Shown here piece after piece: positions 7,745-15,900 of a stretch of DNA of 50,195 nt. Location of the stretch: NCBI RefSeq assembly GCF_000960475.2, contig NZ_JZDQ02000042.1:1-50195 (forward strand), given 5' to 3'. The stretch comes from Nocardioides luteus (lineage in GTDB: Bacteria > Actinomycetota > Actinomycetes > Propionibacteriales > Nocardioidaceae). The stretch's first letter is position 1; each line of letters starts with the position of its first letter. The position numbers and the translations under genes are program-made. The notes under the pieces were generated by a model. It had not been told where the DNA came from and did no database searches. It saw nothing but the letters and a program-made list of their open reading frames with translations.

Positions 7745-9118
7745 GTGTTTAACCTGGAGACCGTGATCACCCCGGCGGATACGAAGAACTACTCCAAGAC
7801 CGACCGCCGAGGCCTCGACAAGCAGATCTGGCGGCTCGCGATCCCCGCCTTCCTGGCGCTCGTCGCCGAGCCGCTCTTCCTGCTGGCCGACTCCGCGATC
7901 GTCGGCCATCTCGGCACCCGCGAGCTCGCCGGCCTCGGCGTCGCAGGGGTCGTCCTCCAGACGATCGTGGGTCTCTGCGTCTTCCTGGCGTACGGCACGA
8001 CAGCATCGGTCGCCCGCCGTATCGGCGCCGGCGACACCGCCGGCGCCCTCCGGCAGGGGATCGACGGGATCTGGCTCGCCGTCATCATCGGAGTCGTCGT
8101 CACGGTCCCGGTGATGGTGCTGGCCGAGCCGCTCAGCCGGGCGGTGGGCGCCGGCGACGAGGTGGCCGGCCCGGCGACGACCTACCTCCGGATCGCTGTC
8201 CTCGGGGTGACACCACTGCTGATGATGCTTGCGGCGACCGGTGTGCTCCGCGGGCTGCAGGACACCCGGACACCGTTGGTCGCGGCGGTCGTCGCCAACG
8301 TACTCAACATCGTGCTCAACCTCGGCCTCGTCTACGGCGCCGGGCTCGGGATCGCCGGATCGGCGATCGGCTCGGTGATCGCACAGGTGCTCGCCGCCGC
8401 GATGCTGACGTACGTCGTGGTGCGAGCCGCCCGCGCCGAGTCGGTGCCGCTCCGCCCGGACGCGCCCGGGATCCGCGCCGCCGCGCGGGCCGGCGTCGCC
8501 CTCGTCGTGCGCACGCTGACGCTGCGGGTGGCGCTCCTGGTCACGACGTACGCCGTCACCCATCTCGCCGTGGGCGACCAGGCCGTCGGGCTGGCGACCC
8601 ACCAGATCGCCTTCACGCTGTGGACGTTCCTGGCCTTCGTGCTCGATGCGATCGCGATCGCCGCCCAGGCGCTGACCGGGCGGTCGCTCGGCGCCGGCGA
8701 CACCCGGGAGACCCGGGCCATCACCGCCCGGATGGTGTGGTGGGGCGTCGTGATCGGGGTCGCGACCGGCGTACTCCTGGCTTCTCTCTCCCCGTTCCTC
8801 GGCGCGCTCTTCACCGAGGACCGGGCCGTGCGGGAGCTGTTGGTCCCGGTGGCGATCGTGGCGGCGATCGCGCAGCCGATCGCGGGCGTCGTCTTCGTCC
8901 TCGACGGGGTGCTGATCGGTGCCGGCGACGGGCGCTACCTGGCCTGGGGCGGGGTGTGGACCCTGGTCGCCTATGTCCCGCTCGTCGCCCTGGCCGTCGC
9001 TCTCGGCGGCGGGCTGGTGTGGGTGTGGATCACCTTCGCCGTCGGTTTCATGGGTGCGCGCTTCGTGGTGCTGACGCTGCGTGCGCGAAGCGACCACTGG
9101 CTGGTCACCGGCGCCTGA
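7745..9118 (+). CDS. MATE family efflux protein (DinF-type)
   Basis: 457 residues with about twelve membrane segments and the MATE signature near the N-terminus (AEPLFLLADSAIVGHLGT). MATE exporters use a Na+ or H+ gradient to expel cationic drugs and metabolites; this subtype resembles DinF. The GTG at 7745 lacks a clear ribosome-binding site; a GTG at 7763 has GGAG upstream but only 3 nt away, so the start is uncertain by six codons. A MATE gene next to dnaB matches the Streptomyces gene order. The substrate cannot be read from the sequence. Confidence 0.9.
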   Translation: MFNLETVITPADTKNYSKTDRRGLDKQIWRLAIPAFLALVAEPLFLLADSAIVGHLGTRELAGLGVAGVVLQTIVGLCVFLAYGTTASVARRIGAGDTAGALRQGIDGIWLAVIIGVVVTVPVMVLAEPLSRAVGAGDEVAGPATTYLRIAVLGVTPLLMMLAATGVLRGLQDTRTPLVAAVVANVLNIVLNLGLVYGAGLGIAGSAIGSVIAQVLAAAMLTYVVVRAARAESVPLRPDAPGIRAAARAGVALVVRTLTLRVALLVTTYAVTHLAVGDQAVGLATHQIAFTLWTFLAFVLDAIAIAAQALTGRSLGAGDTRETRAITARMVWWGVVIGVATGVLLASLSPFLGALFTEDRAVRELLVPVAIVAAIAQPIAGVVFVLDGVLIGAGDGRYLAWGGVWTLVAYVPLVALAVALGGGLVWVWITFAVGFMGARFVVLTLRARSDHWLVTGA

Positions 9119-9134
9119 GCCCGCCGGCGACCAG
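9101..9134 (+). terminator. Hairpin at the end of the MATE gene
   Basis: CTGGTCACCGGCG (9101-9113) pairs with CGCCGGCGACCAG (9122-9134) with one G-T position; the loop holds the TGA stop. A minus-strand gene converges here, ending at 9159. Confidence 0.45.
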
Positions 9135-9158
9135 CCCGTTCTCACCTCGGGTCGGGAA

Positions 9159-9830
9159 TCAGGGGTTGCTGGTGACCAGGATCGGGTTGTTGGCCGCGTC
9201 GGTCGCGCTGACGGCATAGGTCGCCGCGAAGGAGACCTGGTCGCCGTTGGAGATCCCGGCGACCCCGCAGAGGAAGCCGGACACGTTGGACAGCGTCAGG
9301 GTGGGCTCGCTCCCGGGGAGGGTGAGCGTGCCGGACGAGTCGCCGTTGGTGTAGGCGCCGGCCACCGAGCCGGTCGCGTCGAACGAGCAGCCGGACCCGC
9401 TGACCCTGGCCGAGATCCCGCTGATGGTGCCGGCGGTGGAGCCGTTCGCGTCGGTGTCACCAGTGGCGTCGAGCGACCAGGTGCCCGATCCGGTGACGGT
9501 GAAGTCGATCCCCGCGGGGCCGGTGCAGTCGGTGAAGGAGACGCTGGAACCGTCGAGCGCGGCGATTCCGGTGCCGCTGATGGCATCGCCCGGGGTCGCG
9601 GTGCCCGAGATCGAGCTGCCGCTGCAGGTGACGGTGGCGCCGGCGGTGACGTCGGTGAAGGTGATGCCGCTCCCCTGCGCTCCGAAGGCGACGCTCGAAC
9701 CTGCGGCCGCCGATCCGGCGCTGAGGTTGTAGCTCGAGGCCGCGAACGCTGCGGGTGAGGCGAGACCGATCGCGGCGACGGCCGCGACGGGTACGACGGT
9801 GAATCTGGCCAGCTTGGACATGTTCGACAT
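9159..9830 (-). CDS. Secreted hypothetical protein, beta-rich
   Basis: 223 residues with a clear Sec signal peptide: basic start (MSNMSKLARF), hydrophobic core (VVPVAAVAAIGLA) and cleavage near AAFAASS. The mature part is low in charge and rich in Gly/Ser/Thr/Ala, with alternating polar and hydrophobic residues as in a beta-sandwich, and four cysteines (in VTCSG, FTDCTG, GSGCSF and FLCGV) that could form two disulfides. I do not recognise the family. No lipobox or C-terminal anchor is present, so it should be released or loosely wall-bound. The short HTH gene at 9947 lies upstream on the same strand and might be co-regulated. Confidence 0.75.
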   Translation of the reverse strand: MSNMSKLARFTVVPVAAVAAIGLASPAAFAASSYNLSAGSAAAGSSVAFGAQGSGITFTDVTAGATVTCSGSSISGTATPGDAISGTGIAALDGSSVSFTDCTGPAGIDFTVTGSGTWSLDATGDTDANGSTAGTISGISARVSGSGCSFDATGSVAGAYTNGDSSGTLTLPGSEPTLTLSNVSGFLCGVAGISNGDQVSFAATYAVSATDAANNPILVTSNP

Positions 9831-9946
9831 GACACGCTCCTCTGGTGGTGGGGTCGGCCGAGGAGTCTCGACCGGACGATCACGCTAGGAGCGGTTCGGT
9901 CCGTTCGGGCTGGTCCGGGCCAGGGACCCGGACTATTTCGTTCATA

Positions 9947-10273
9947 TCAACAACATGTGTCCCGGTTACCTCGCGCGCGGCGCCGCTTCGCGTACGCCGC
10001 CTCCGCCCGCCACCGCGGCAGCGCCGAACGCAACGCCCGCATCATCGCCAGCCTCACCGCCGGATCGTGCAGGTCCGGTCCGAGGAGCTCGCGGAGCAGG
10101 CGTACGCGGTAGGCGGCCGTCGACGGCGGGACCTCCATCCGCGCCGCCACGTCGGCGGGACGGTCGACGCCGTTGAGCAGCATGACCTCGAGCGTCTCGC
10201 CGAGAATCCACCTGGAGTGTGGCTTCACCTCCTCGAGCTTTCCCAGCACGGCTCCGTTGTCATGGGTCAACAT
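9947..10273 (-). CDS. Small PucR-type helix-turn-helix protein
   Basis: 108 residues. The centre (PADVAARMEVPPSTAAYRVR, then LLRELLGPDLHDPAVRLAMM) closely resembles the C-terminal HTH of PucR/CdaR regulators, but the usual GAF or sensor domain is missing, so this is either a stand-alone DNA-binding module or the remnant of a larger regulator. The start at 10273 is set by a GGGAGGT ribosome-binding site 8 nt upstream. The C-terminus is basic and ends in two cysteines. Its neighbours are a secreted protein downstream and a divergent DinB-family gene, either of which could be its target. Confidence 0.6.
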   Translation of the reverse strand: MLTHDNGAVLGKLEEVKPHSRWILGETLEVMLLNGVDRPADVAARMEVPPSTAAYRVRLLRELLGPDLHDPAVRLAMMRALRSALPRWRAEAAYAKRRRARGNRDTCC

Positions 10274-10423
10274 GTGGGGGACCTCCCGAGTGGTCGCCGG
10301 CGGATCCCCGGCGATCCGCAAGAGAACAGGTTATAGAGCCGTCTCATGTTTCGATGAGGTTTCGAGACAACGAGTCCCACATACTCGCTTGCACCGAATC
10401 CGGGTTGGCGCGAAGGTCAGGGC

Positions 10424-10999
10424 ATGCCCGCCGATCCGAAGAGCACCCTGAAGAGCTACATCGACGCGCGCCGCGAAGCGCTGATCTCCAAGGTCGAGGA
10501 CCTGCCCGAGCGTGAGGCCCGGTTGCCGCGTACGCCGACCGGCACCAATCTCCTCGGCATCATCAAGCACGTCACCGGGGTCGAGGCCGTCTACCTCGGG
10601 ACGACCTTCGGCCGCCCGTTCCCGCATCTCGAGGAGCTGATCTCGGACGAGGTCTTCGAGGCCGACCCGCAGGCGGACTGGTACGCCACCGAGGACGAGA
10701 CCATCGAGGGAATCATCGATCTCTACCGTCGGGTCATCGCCCATGGCGACGAGACCATCGACGCGCTGCCGCTGGACGCCATCGGCCGCGTACCCCACTG
10801 GGGCGACGAGGAGGTCACCCTCCACCAGATGTTGGTGCACCTCTTCGCCGACCTCGCCGGTCACGGCGGCCAGGCCGACATCCTCCGCGAAGCGGCGGAC
10901 GGCGCCGTCGGCTGGCGCAAACCCGGCGACAACATCCCCTCGGAGTACGACTGGCCGGCGTACGTCTCGAAGCTGACCGACATCGCGAACAAGTTCTGA
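10424..10999 (+). CDS. DinB/DUF664 family metalloenzyme-like protein
   Basis: 191 residues, the usual length for the DinB four-helix bundle. Candidate metal-binding histidines are His49 (IIKHV), His139 (MLVHL) and His147 (AGHGGQADILRE); the last motif is characteristic of the DUF664 branch. In actinomycetes this superfamily includes mycothiol-dependent S-transferases, and ino1 at 34918 supports a mycothiol-making host. The substrate is unknown. A 21-bp-unit inverted repeat cluster starts 2 nt after the stop. Confidence 0.85.
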   Translation: MPADPKSTLKSYIDARREALISKVEDLPEREARLPRTPTGTNLLGIIKHVTGVEAVYLGTTFGRPFPHLEELISDEVFEADPQADWYATEDETIEGIIDLYRRVIAHGDETIDALPLDAIGRVPHWGDEEVTLHQMLVHLFADLAGHGGQADILREAADGAVGWRKPGDNIPSEYDWPAYVSKLTDIANKF

Positions 11000-11000
11000 G

Positions 11001-11091
11001 CCGAGGCGTCACCCCGGGCGGCCGAGATGGCACTCAGGTGACCAGTCGGCCGACGGGAGTGACGCTTCGGCCGACGTACCTGACTTCTCGG
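11001..11091. repeat. Inverted cluster of 21-bp repeat units (copy 1)
   Basis: Two 21-bp units in one orientation (11001-11021, 11022-11042; pattern CCGAGRYGTCAC plus variable bases plus a G-rich end), a 7-nt junction, then two units in the opposite orientation (11050-11070, 11071-11091; CCGAC plus variable bases plus GTGACGYYTCGG). It starts 2 nt after the DinB stop and lies next to the rplI terminator, between convergent genes. Related clusters are at 14648, 40541, 48411 and 50086. Confidence 0.85.
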
Positions 11092-11100
11092 CGAAAACGA

Positions 11101-11132
11101 ACAGGCCCGCCTCCCGAGGGAGGCGGGCCTGT
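11101..11132 (-). terminator. Rho-independent terminator of the rpsF-rplI operon
   Basis: A perfect 15-bp stem: ACAGGCCCGCCTCCC (11101-11115) pairs with 11118-11132. On the minus strand it is followed by the T-rich GTTCGTTTTCG. It lies 14 nt after the rplI stop. Confidence 0.85.
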
Positions 11133-11146
11133 GTGGAATCCCTAGA

Positions 11147-11599
11147 TCAAGCGGGGACCACGTTGAGGGCCAGCTTGGCGGACACCTCGTCGTGGAGCTT
11201 GACGGAGACCTCGTGGGAACCGAGCGACTTGATCGGGTTGCCCAGCGCGATGGTGCGCTTGTCGATCGACTCGCCGGTGGTCTCGGTGACCGCGGCGGCG
11301 ATGTCGGCGGCGGTGATGGCGCCGTAGAGGCGGCCGTCCTTGCCGGCGCGGACCTTCACGTTGACCGTGTTGGCCTCGAGCTTGCCCTTGATCTCGGCGG
11401 CGTGAGCCTCGTCGCGCACGGAGCGAGCCGAACGCGCAGCCTTGATCGACTCGACCTGCGACTCGGCGCCACGGGTCCAGCGGATGGCGTCGCCACGCGG
11501 GATCAGGTAGTTGCGGGCGTAGCCGTCCTTGACCTCGACGACGTCACCGGCGGAACCGAGCCCGGTGACCTCCTGCTGAAGGATGATCTTGGTAGCCAT
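11147..11599 (-). CDS. rplI: 50S ribosomal protein L9
   Basis: 150 residues, normal length. It starts MATKIILQQEVTGLG and carries the conserved VKDGYARNYLIPRG motif of the N-terminal rRNA-binding domain, a long connecting helix and the C-terminal domain (VRAGKDGRLYGAITAADIA). It binds domain V of 23S rRNA near the L1 stalk. It is the last gene of the rpsF-ssb-rpsR-rplI operon, 11 nt after rpsR, with its own ribosome-binding site (GAGGATCG). Confidence 0.98.
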   Translation of the reverse strand: MATKIILQQEVTGLGSAGDVVEVKDGYARNYLIPRGDAIRWTRGAESQVESIKAARSARSVRDEAHAAEIKGKLEANTVNVKVRAGKDGRLYGAITAADIAAAVTETTGESIDKRTIALGNPIKSLGSHEVSVKLHDEVSAKLALNVVPA

Positions 11600-11610
11600 G
11601 TCGATCCTCC

Positions 11611-11847
11611 TCAGCGACCGGTGGAGGTGTAGGGCAGCAGAGCGACCTCGCGCGCGTTCTTGACGGCGATGGCCACGTCGCGCTGGTGCTGGACGCAGTT
11701 GCCGGTCACGCGACGGGCGCGGATCTTGCCGCGGTCGGAGATGAACTTACGGAGCAGGGTGGCGTCCTTGTAGTCGACACCGGTCGCCTTCTCCTTGCAG
11801 AACTGGCAAACCTTCTTCTTAGGCTTGCGAATCACTGCCTTGGCCAT
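11611..11847 (-). CDS. rpsR: 30S ribosomal protein S18, zinc-binding (C+) form
   Basis: 78 residues with the S18 core YKDATLLRKFISDRGKI. It keeps a CxxC near the N-terminus (VCQFCKEK) and a second pair in GNCVQHQ, the four-ligand pattern of zinc-binding S18. Actinomycetes often also have a zinc-free copy elsewhere that replaces this one under zinc starvation; none is in this window. S18 pairs with S6, encoded upstream in the same operon, on the 30S platform. Confidence 0.97.
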   Translation of the reverse strand: MAKAVIRKPKKKVCQFCKEKATGVDYKDATLLRKFISDRGKIRARRVTGNCVQHQRDVAIAVKNAREVALLPYTSTGR

Positions 11848-11918
11848 TGTGGTGCTTCCTTTCTAGAAGCCCGGCTAGCGCCGGAATGGTTGAGGGATTC
11901 GGATGGGGTTTTTGCTGA

Positions 11919-12503
11919 TCAGAAGGGAGGCTCGTCGTTGCCCACGCCCGGGGTCGCCCACGGGTCGTTGGCCGGCGCGCCGCCGCCCGCGTTGGCAGGC
12001 TGCTGCGGAGCCGGCGAGGCCCACGGGTCGTTCCCCGCCGGGGCCTGGCCACCACCCTGGGGGCCGCCGTAGCCGCCGCCCTGGTTGTAGCCACCGCCCT
12101 GGTTGTAACCGCCGCCGCCACCCTGGCCGCCGGACTGCCGGCTGGCCTTGGTGACCTTGGCGGTCGCGTAGCGGAGCGAAGGACCGATCTCGTCGCACTC
12201 GAGCTCGAAGACAGTGCGCTTCTCGCCCTCACGCGTCTCGTAGGACCTCGACTTCAAGCGACCCTGAGCGACGACACGCATGCCGCGCTGCAGGGACTCG
12301 GCGACGTTCTCAGCAGCCTGGCGCCAGATCGAGCAGCGCAGGAACAGGGTCTCCCCGTCCTCCCACGCGTTGGTCTGCCGGTTGAAGCTGCTGGGCGTCG
12401 AAGCAATCGTGAAGTTGGCAACGGCTGCACCGGACGGCGTGAAGCGAAGCTCCGGGTCGTCGGTGAGGTTGCCGATCACGGTGATGACGGTGTCGCCTGC
12501 CAT
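11919..12503 (-). CDS. ssb: Single-stranded DNA-binding protein
   Basis: 194 residues: an N-terminal OB fold (GDTVITVIGNLTDDPELRF to about residue 112), a Gly/Gln/Tyr-rich linker with GGGYNQ repeats, and the acidic C-terminal tip ending DEPPF that recruits repair and replication proteins. It coats single-stranded DNA at the fork. Its place between rpsF and rpsR is the conserved order. Confidence 0.97.
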   Translation of the reverse strand: MAGDTVITVIGNLTDDPELRFTPSGAAVANFTIASTPSSFNRQTNAWEDGETLFLRCSIWRQAAENVAESLQRGMRVVAQGRLKSRSYETREGEKRTVFELECDEIGPSLRYATAKVTKASRQSGGQGGGGGYNQGGGYNQGGGYGGPQGGGQAPAGNDPWASPAPQQPANAGGGAPANDPWATPGVGNDEPPF

Positions 12504-12607
12504 GAGATCTCCCTTGAGTCTGATCTGGGTGTCGGTGTCGGTCAGGAGTTATTCCTGGGCCCAAACATAGGACCACGCACCGACATTTTCCGACGGTGAC
12601 ATCCGCG

Positions 12608-12895
12608 TCACTTGGACGGGCGGATGACCTTCGTACGCAGAATCTGCTCGTTGAGGCCAAGCTGGCGGTCGAGCTCCAGAACGGTCTTGGGCTCGGCGGT
12701 CAGGTTGACGACGGCGTAGATGCCCTCGGCGTTCTTGTTGACCTCGTAGGCCAGACGGCGACGTCCCCAGACGTCAACGTTCTCGACGGTGCCACCATCG
12801 TTGGTGACGACCTTCAGGAACTTGTCAAGGGTCGGGGCGACGGTGCGCTCATCGAGGCTGGGCTCGAGGATCACCATTACTTCATAGGCGCGCAT
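12608..12895 (-). CDS. rpsF: 30S ribosomal protein S6
   Basis: 95 residues with the S6 opening MRAYEVMVILEPSLDERTV and the conserved GRRRLAYEVNKNAEGIY. The ATG at 12895 was chosen over the GTG at 12907 because an AGGAGG site lies at proper distance only from the former. It is the first gene of the operon; S6 forms a heterodimer with S18 on the 30S platform and in many bacteria also controls its own mRNA. Confidence 0.97.
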   Translation of the reverse strand: MRAYEVMVILEPSLDERTVAPTLDKFLKVVTNDGGTVENVDVWGRRRLAYEVNKNAEGIYAVVNLTAEPKTVLELDRQLGLNEQILRTKVIRPSK

Positions 12896-12960
12896 AGCGT
12901 TCTCCACCTCCTACGGACTCGGCGGCCATGGTCTCTCCATGGCAGGAGGGCTGATGCGAT
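12896..12960 (-). promoter_or_regulatory. rpsF 5' leader with hairpin (candidate S6:S18 autoregulatory element)
   Basis: On the minus strand the leader contains a perfect 7-bp hairpin (GCCATGG, 5-nt loop, CCATGGC; 12925-12943) followed by CCGCCGAGTCCG and the AGGAGG site. Known S6:S18 leader motifs combine a stem with exposed CCG near the rpsF start. The similarity is only of that general kind; no alignment was made. Confidence 0.35.
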
Positions 12961-12998
12961 GTCCCATCTCCATCTGTGGAAAGGGACGCGTCAGCGTA

Positions 12999-15900
12999 TC
13001 AACCAGCCGAACCCGCGGCCGAATCCACGGCCTCGACGGTGAACGGCACCGTGATCACCGTGCCGTCGCCGAGCCGGAACTGGGCCCACAGGCGGTAGAG
13101 ACCGGCCTTGGGTACGTCCAGATGCAGCCCGAGCTCGGGCCCGAAGCTCGCTCCGGGGACCGCCAGCTCGTCGCCCTCGGCGTGCCCGTGGATGAAGGTC
13201 GCGCCGTCCGCGCTCATGACCACGACATGGCCGGCCGCACCGAGGTAGGGCTGTAGATCGTCGACAATCTTCCCGGTGCTGTCCTCGAACCGGAAGTGCA
13301 GGTCGCTCTGCTGGTCGGCGACGAGCGAGCCCTCCAGCGCGACGGTGAGATTGTCGACAGTCGACGATCTCGGCGTCGGCTCGAGCGGGACGGCCGGGGG
13401 CTGCGTACCTTCGACCGTGAGCTGCTGGCGGTCGAGCACATCGGCGATGTCGGCACGCCGGCGGAACTCGGTGTCGACGCGGTAGGTCCCTCCGGCGGGG
13501 AAGGTCACGTCGGTCTCGAGCTCGCCCGGACGGCCGGTCGGCTCGGCGTGCAGGTGGCGGAACCAGGAGAGGTCCTGGCTGGTCACGATGACGTGCATCC
13601 AGGCCTGGTGGGTGCGGCCGAGGTCGGTCACCGGCTCGCCGGTCCCGGCGTCCGTCACCAGGAAGCGGAGCCCGCCCTCGCGCCGCGTGATCGCGACGTC
13701 GATGCCCGACTCTGCGGAGCTGACCGGGGCCACGTCGACCTCGTGCATCTCCGTCATCGACGGTCGCATCGGGCTCATCCCCTGCGCCCAGGCGAGGATG
13801 CCGTTCATGCCACGCTGCGCGGGCTCGGTGCGCGACAGGTAGGTCAGCGCGGCCCCGATCGAGAGCGCGATCACGGCCGTGACCAGGAGATATCCACCGT
13901 CGCGGGCCTTGGTGACCAAGCCACGGCCGGCGTACGCCTCCGGGGTCTCCGGCCGGCGGAAACCTCGCAGGCGCAGCGCGTTGGTGACGACGCTGACCGA
14001 GCTCATCGCCATCGCGGCGCCGGCGAGGACCGGGTCGAGGAGGGCGAGCGCGGCGACGGGGATGAGGAGCACGTTGTAGGCGAACGCCCAGAACAGGCCC
14101 TGCTTGATCGTCGCGACCGTACGGCGGGAGAGCGCCAGCGCGGTCACCACGCCACGAAGGTCACCACCGACCAGGGTGATGTCGGAGGCGGCCAGGGCGA
14201 CGTCGGTGCCGGTGCCGATCGCGATCCCGACGTCGGCCTGGGCCAGCGCCGGGGCATCGTTGATCCCGTCGCCGACCATCGCGACGACCTTGCCCTCATC
14301 CTGCAGCCGCTGGATCCGGGCGAGCTTCTGCTCGGGCAGGAGGCCGCCGGCGGCGTGGCGTACGCCGATCTCGTCGGCCACCTTCGCCACCGTCGCGGCC
14401 GCGTCGCCGCTGAGGATGTGCACCTCGACGCCCGACTCCTCCAGCAGGCGGACCGTCTCCTTCGCCTCGTCGCGGATCTGGTCCTCGACCCGGATCGACC
14501 CGGCGTACGCCCCGTCGACCGCGACCAGGACCGACCCGTTGTCGGCGGCGTCGATGCCGTCCTCGGCCAGCATCGCCGAGTTGCCGACGACGACGCGCTG
14601 CCCGTCGACGACCGCGCTGATCCCGCGACCCGGGTGAGTCTCGAACGCCGAGACGTCAGGCGCGCTGGCCGAGACGTCGCCAGATGACGCCTCGACCGAC
14701 GTACGTGACGCCTCGGCCAGCGCCGCCGACTTCTCGGCCGACGCGGGTGACTTCTCGACGAAGGACCGGAGGGCGGTGGCGAGGGGGTGGTCGCTGCCGG
14801 TCTCGGCGGCGGCGGCGATGCGGACGAGCTGGTCCGCCGTCCACCCGGCAGCAGGCACGACCTCGGAGACCTCGGGCTTGCCGTGGGTGATCGTGCCGGT
14901 CTTGTCGAAGACGATGGCGGTGACCGAGCGGGCGCGCTCGAGGGTCTCGCCCGAGCCGACCAGCACGCCGAGCTCGGCGGCGCGACCGGCGCCCACCATG
15001 ACCGCGGCGGGCGTGGCCAGGCCGAGGGCACAGGGGCAGGCGATGATGAGGACCGCGATCGCGGCGGTCACGGCGCTGGTGAGCCGCTCGGCATCGGGCC
15101 CGAGGACCAGCCAGCCGACGAAGGTCAGCGCGGCGACCACCAGGACGGCGGGCACGAACACCTCGGAGACCCGGTCGGCCAGGCGCTGCAGCTTGGTGCC
15201 GGAGCCCTGGGCGGACTCGACCATCGCGATGATCTGCGCCAGCGTGGTCTCGGAGCCGACCGCGGTCGCCTCGATCTCGAACGAGCCGGTCTGGTTGATC
15301 GTGGCGCCGATGACGATGTCGCCCTCGGCCTTCCGCACGGGATCGCTCTCGCCGGTGAGCATGGACTCGTCCACGTAGGACGCCCCGGCGACGACGCGGC
15401 CGTCGACCGGGATCTTCTCCCCGGCACGCACCCGGATCCGGTCGTTGACCCGCAGGTTCGCCACCGGGACCGTGACGTCGCGACCGTTGCGGACGACCGT
15501 GGCCGTCTCCGGCATCAGACCGACGAGGGCCTTGACCGCATCAGCCGTACGCGACTTGGCCCGGGCCTCCAGCCAGCGGCCCATCAGCACCAGCGCGACG
15601 ATGACCAGGGCGGTCTCGAAGTAGAGGTGGAGCGGCAGGCCCCACGCCTCGGCCTGCCCCATCCACAGGGTCACGAAGGCGCTGTAGGCGAAGGCGATGC
15701 CGGTGCCGAGCGTGACCAGGGTGTTCATGTCGACGGTGCCGTGGCGCAGGCCGCGGGCCGCCGCGAGATAGATGTCCCGGCCCGCCCACCACTGGGTGAC
15801 CGCGGCGACCACGAGCACGATCGACATGACCGGCTCCATCGCGTCGACGGGGAGCGGGACGTACATCAGGGCCATCAGGCCGAGCCCCACCGCCAGGGCC

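Noticed and set aside
7430..9217. 595-codon minus-strand open frame over the MATE gene
   Set aside because: Composition is the reverse shadow (Arg/Asp/Gly/His-rich) of a membrane-protein gene; no ribosome-binding site.
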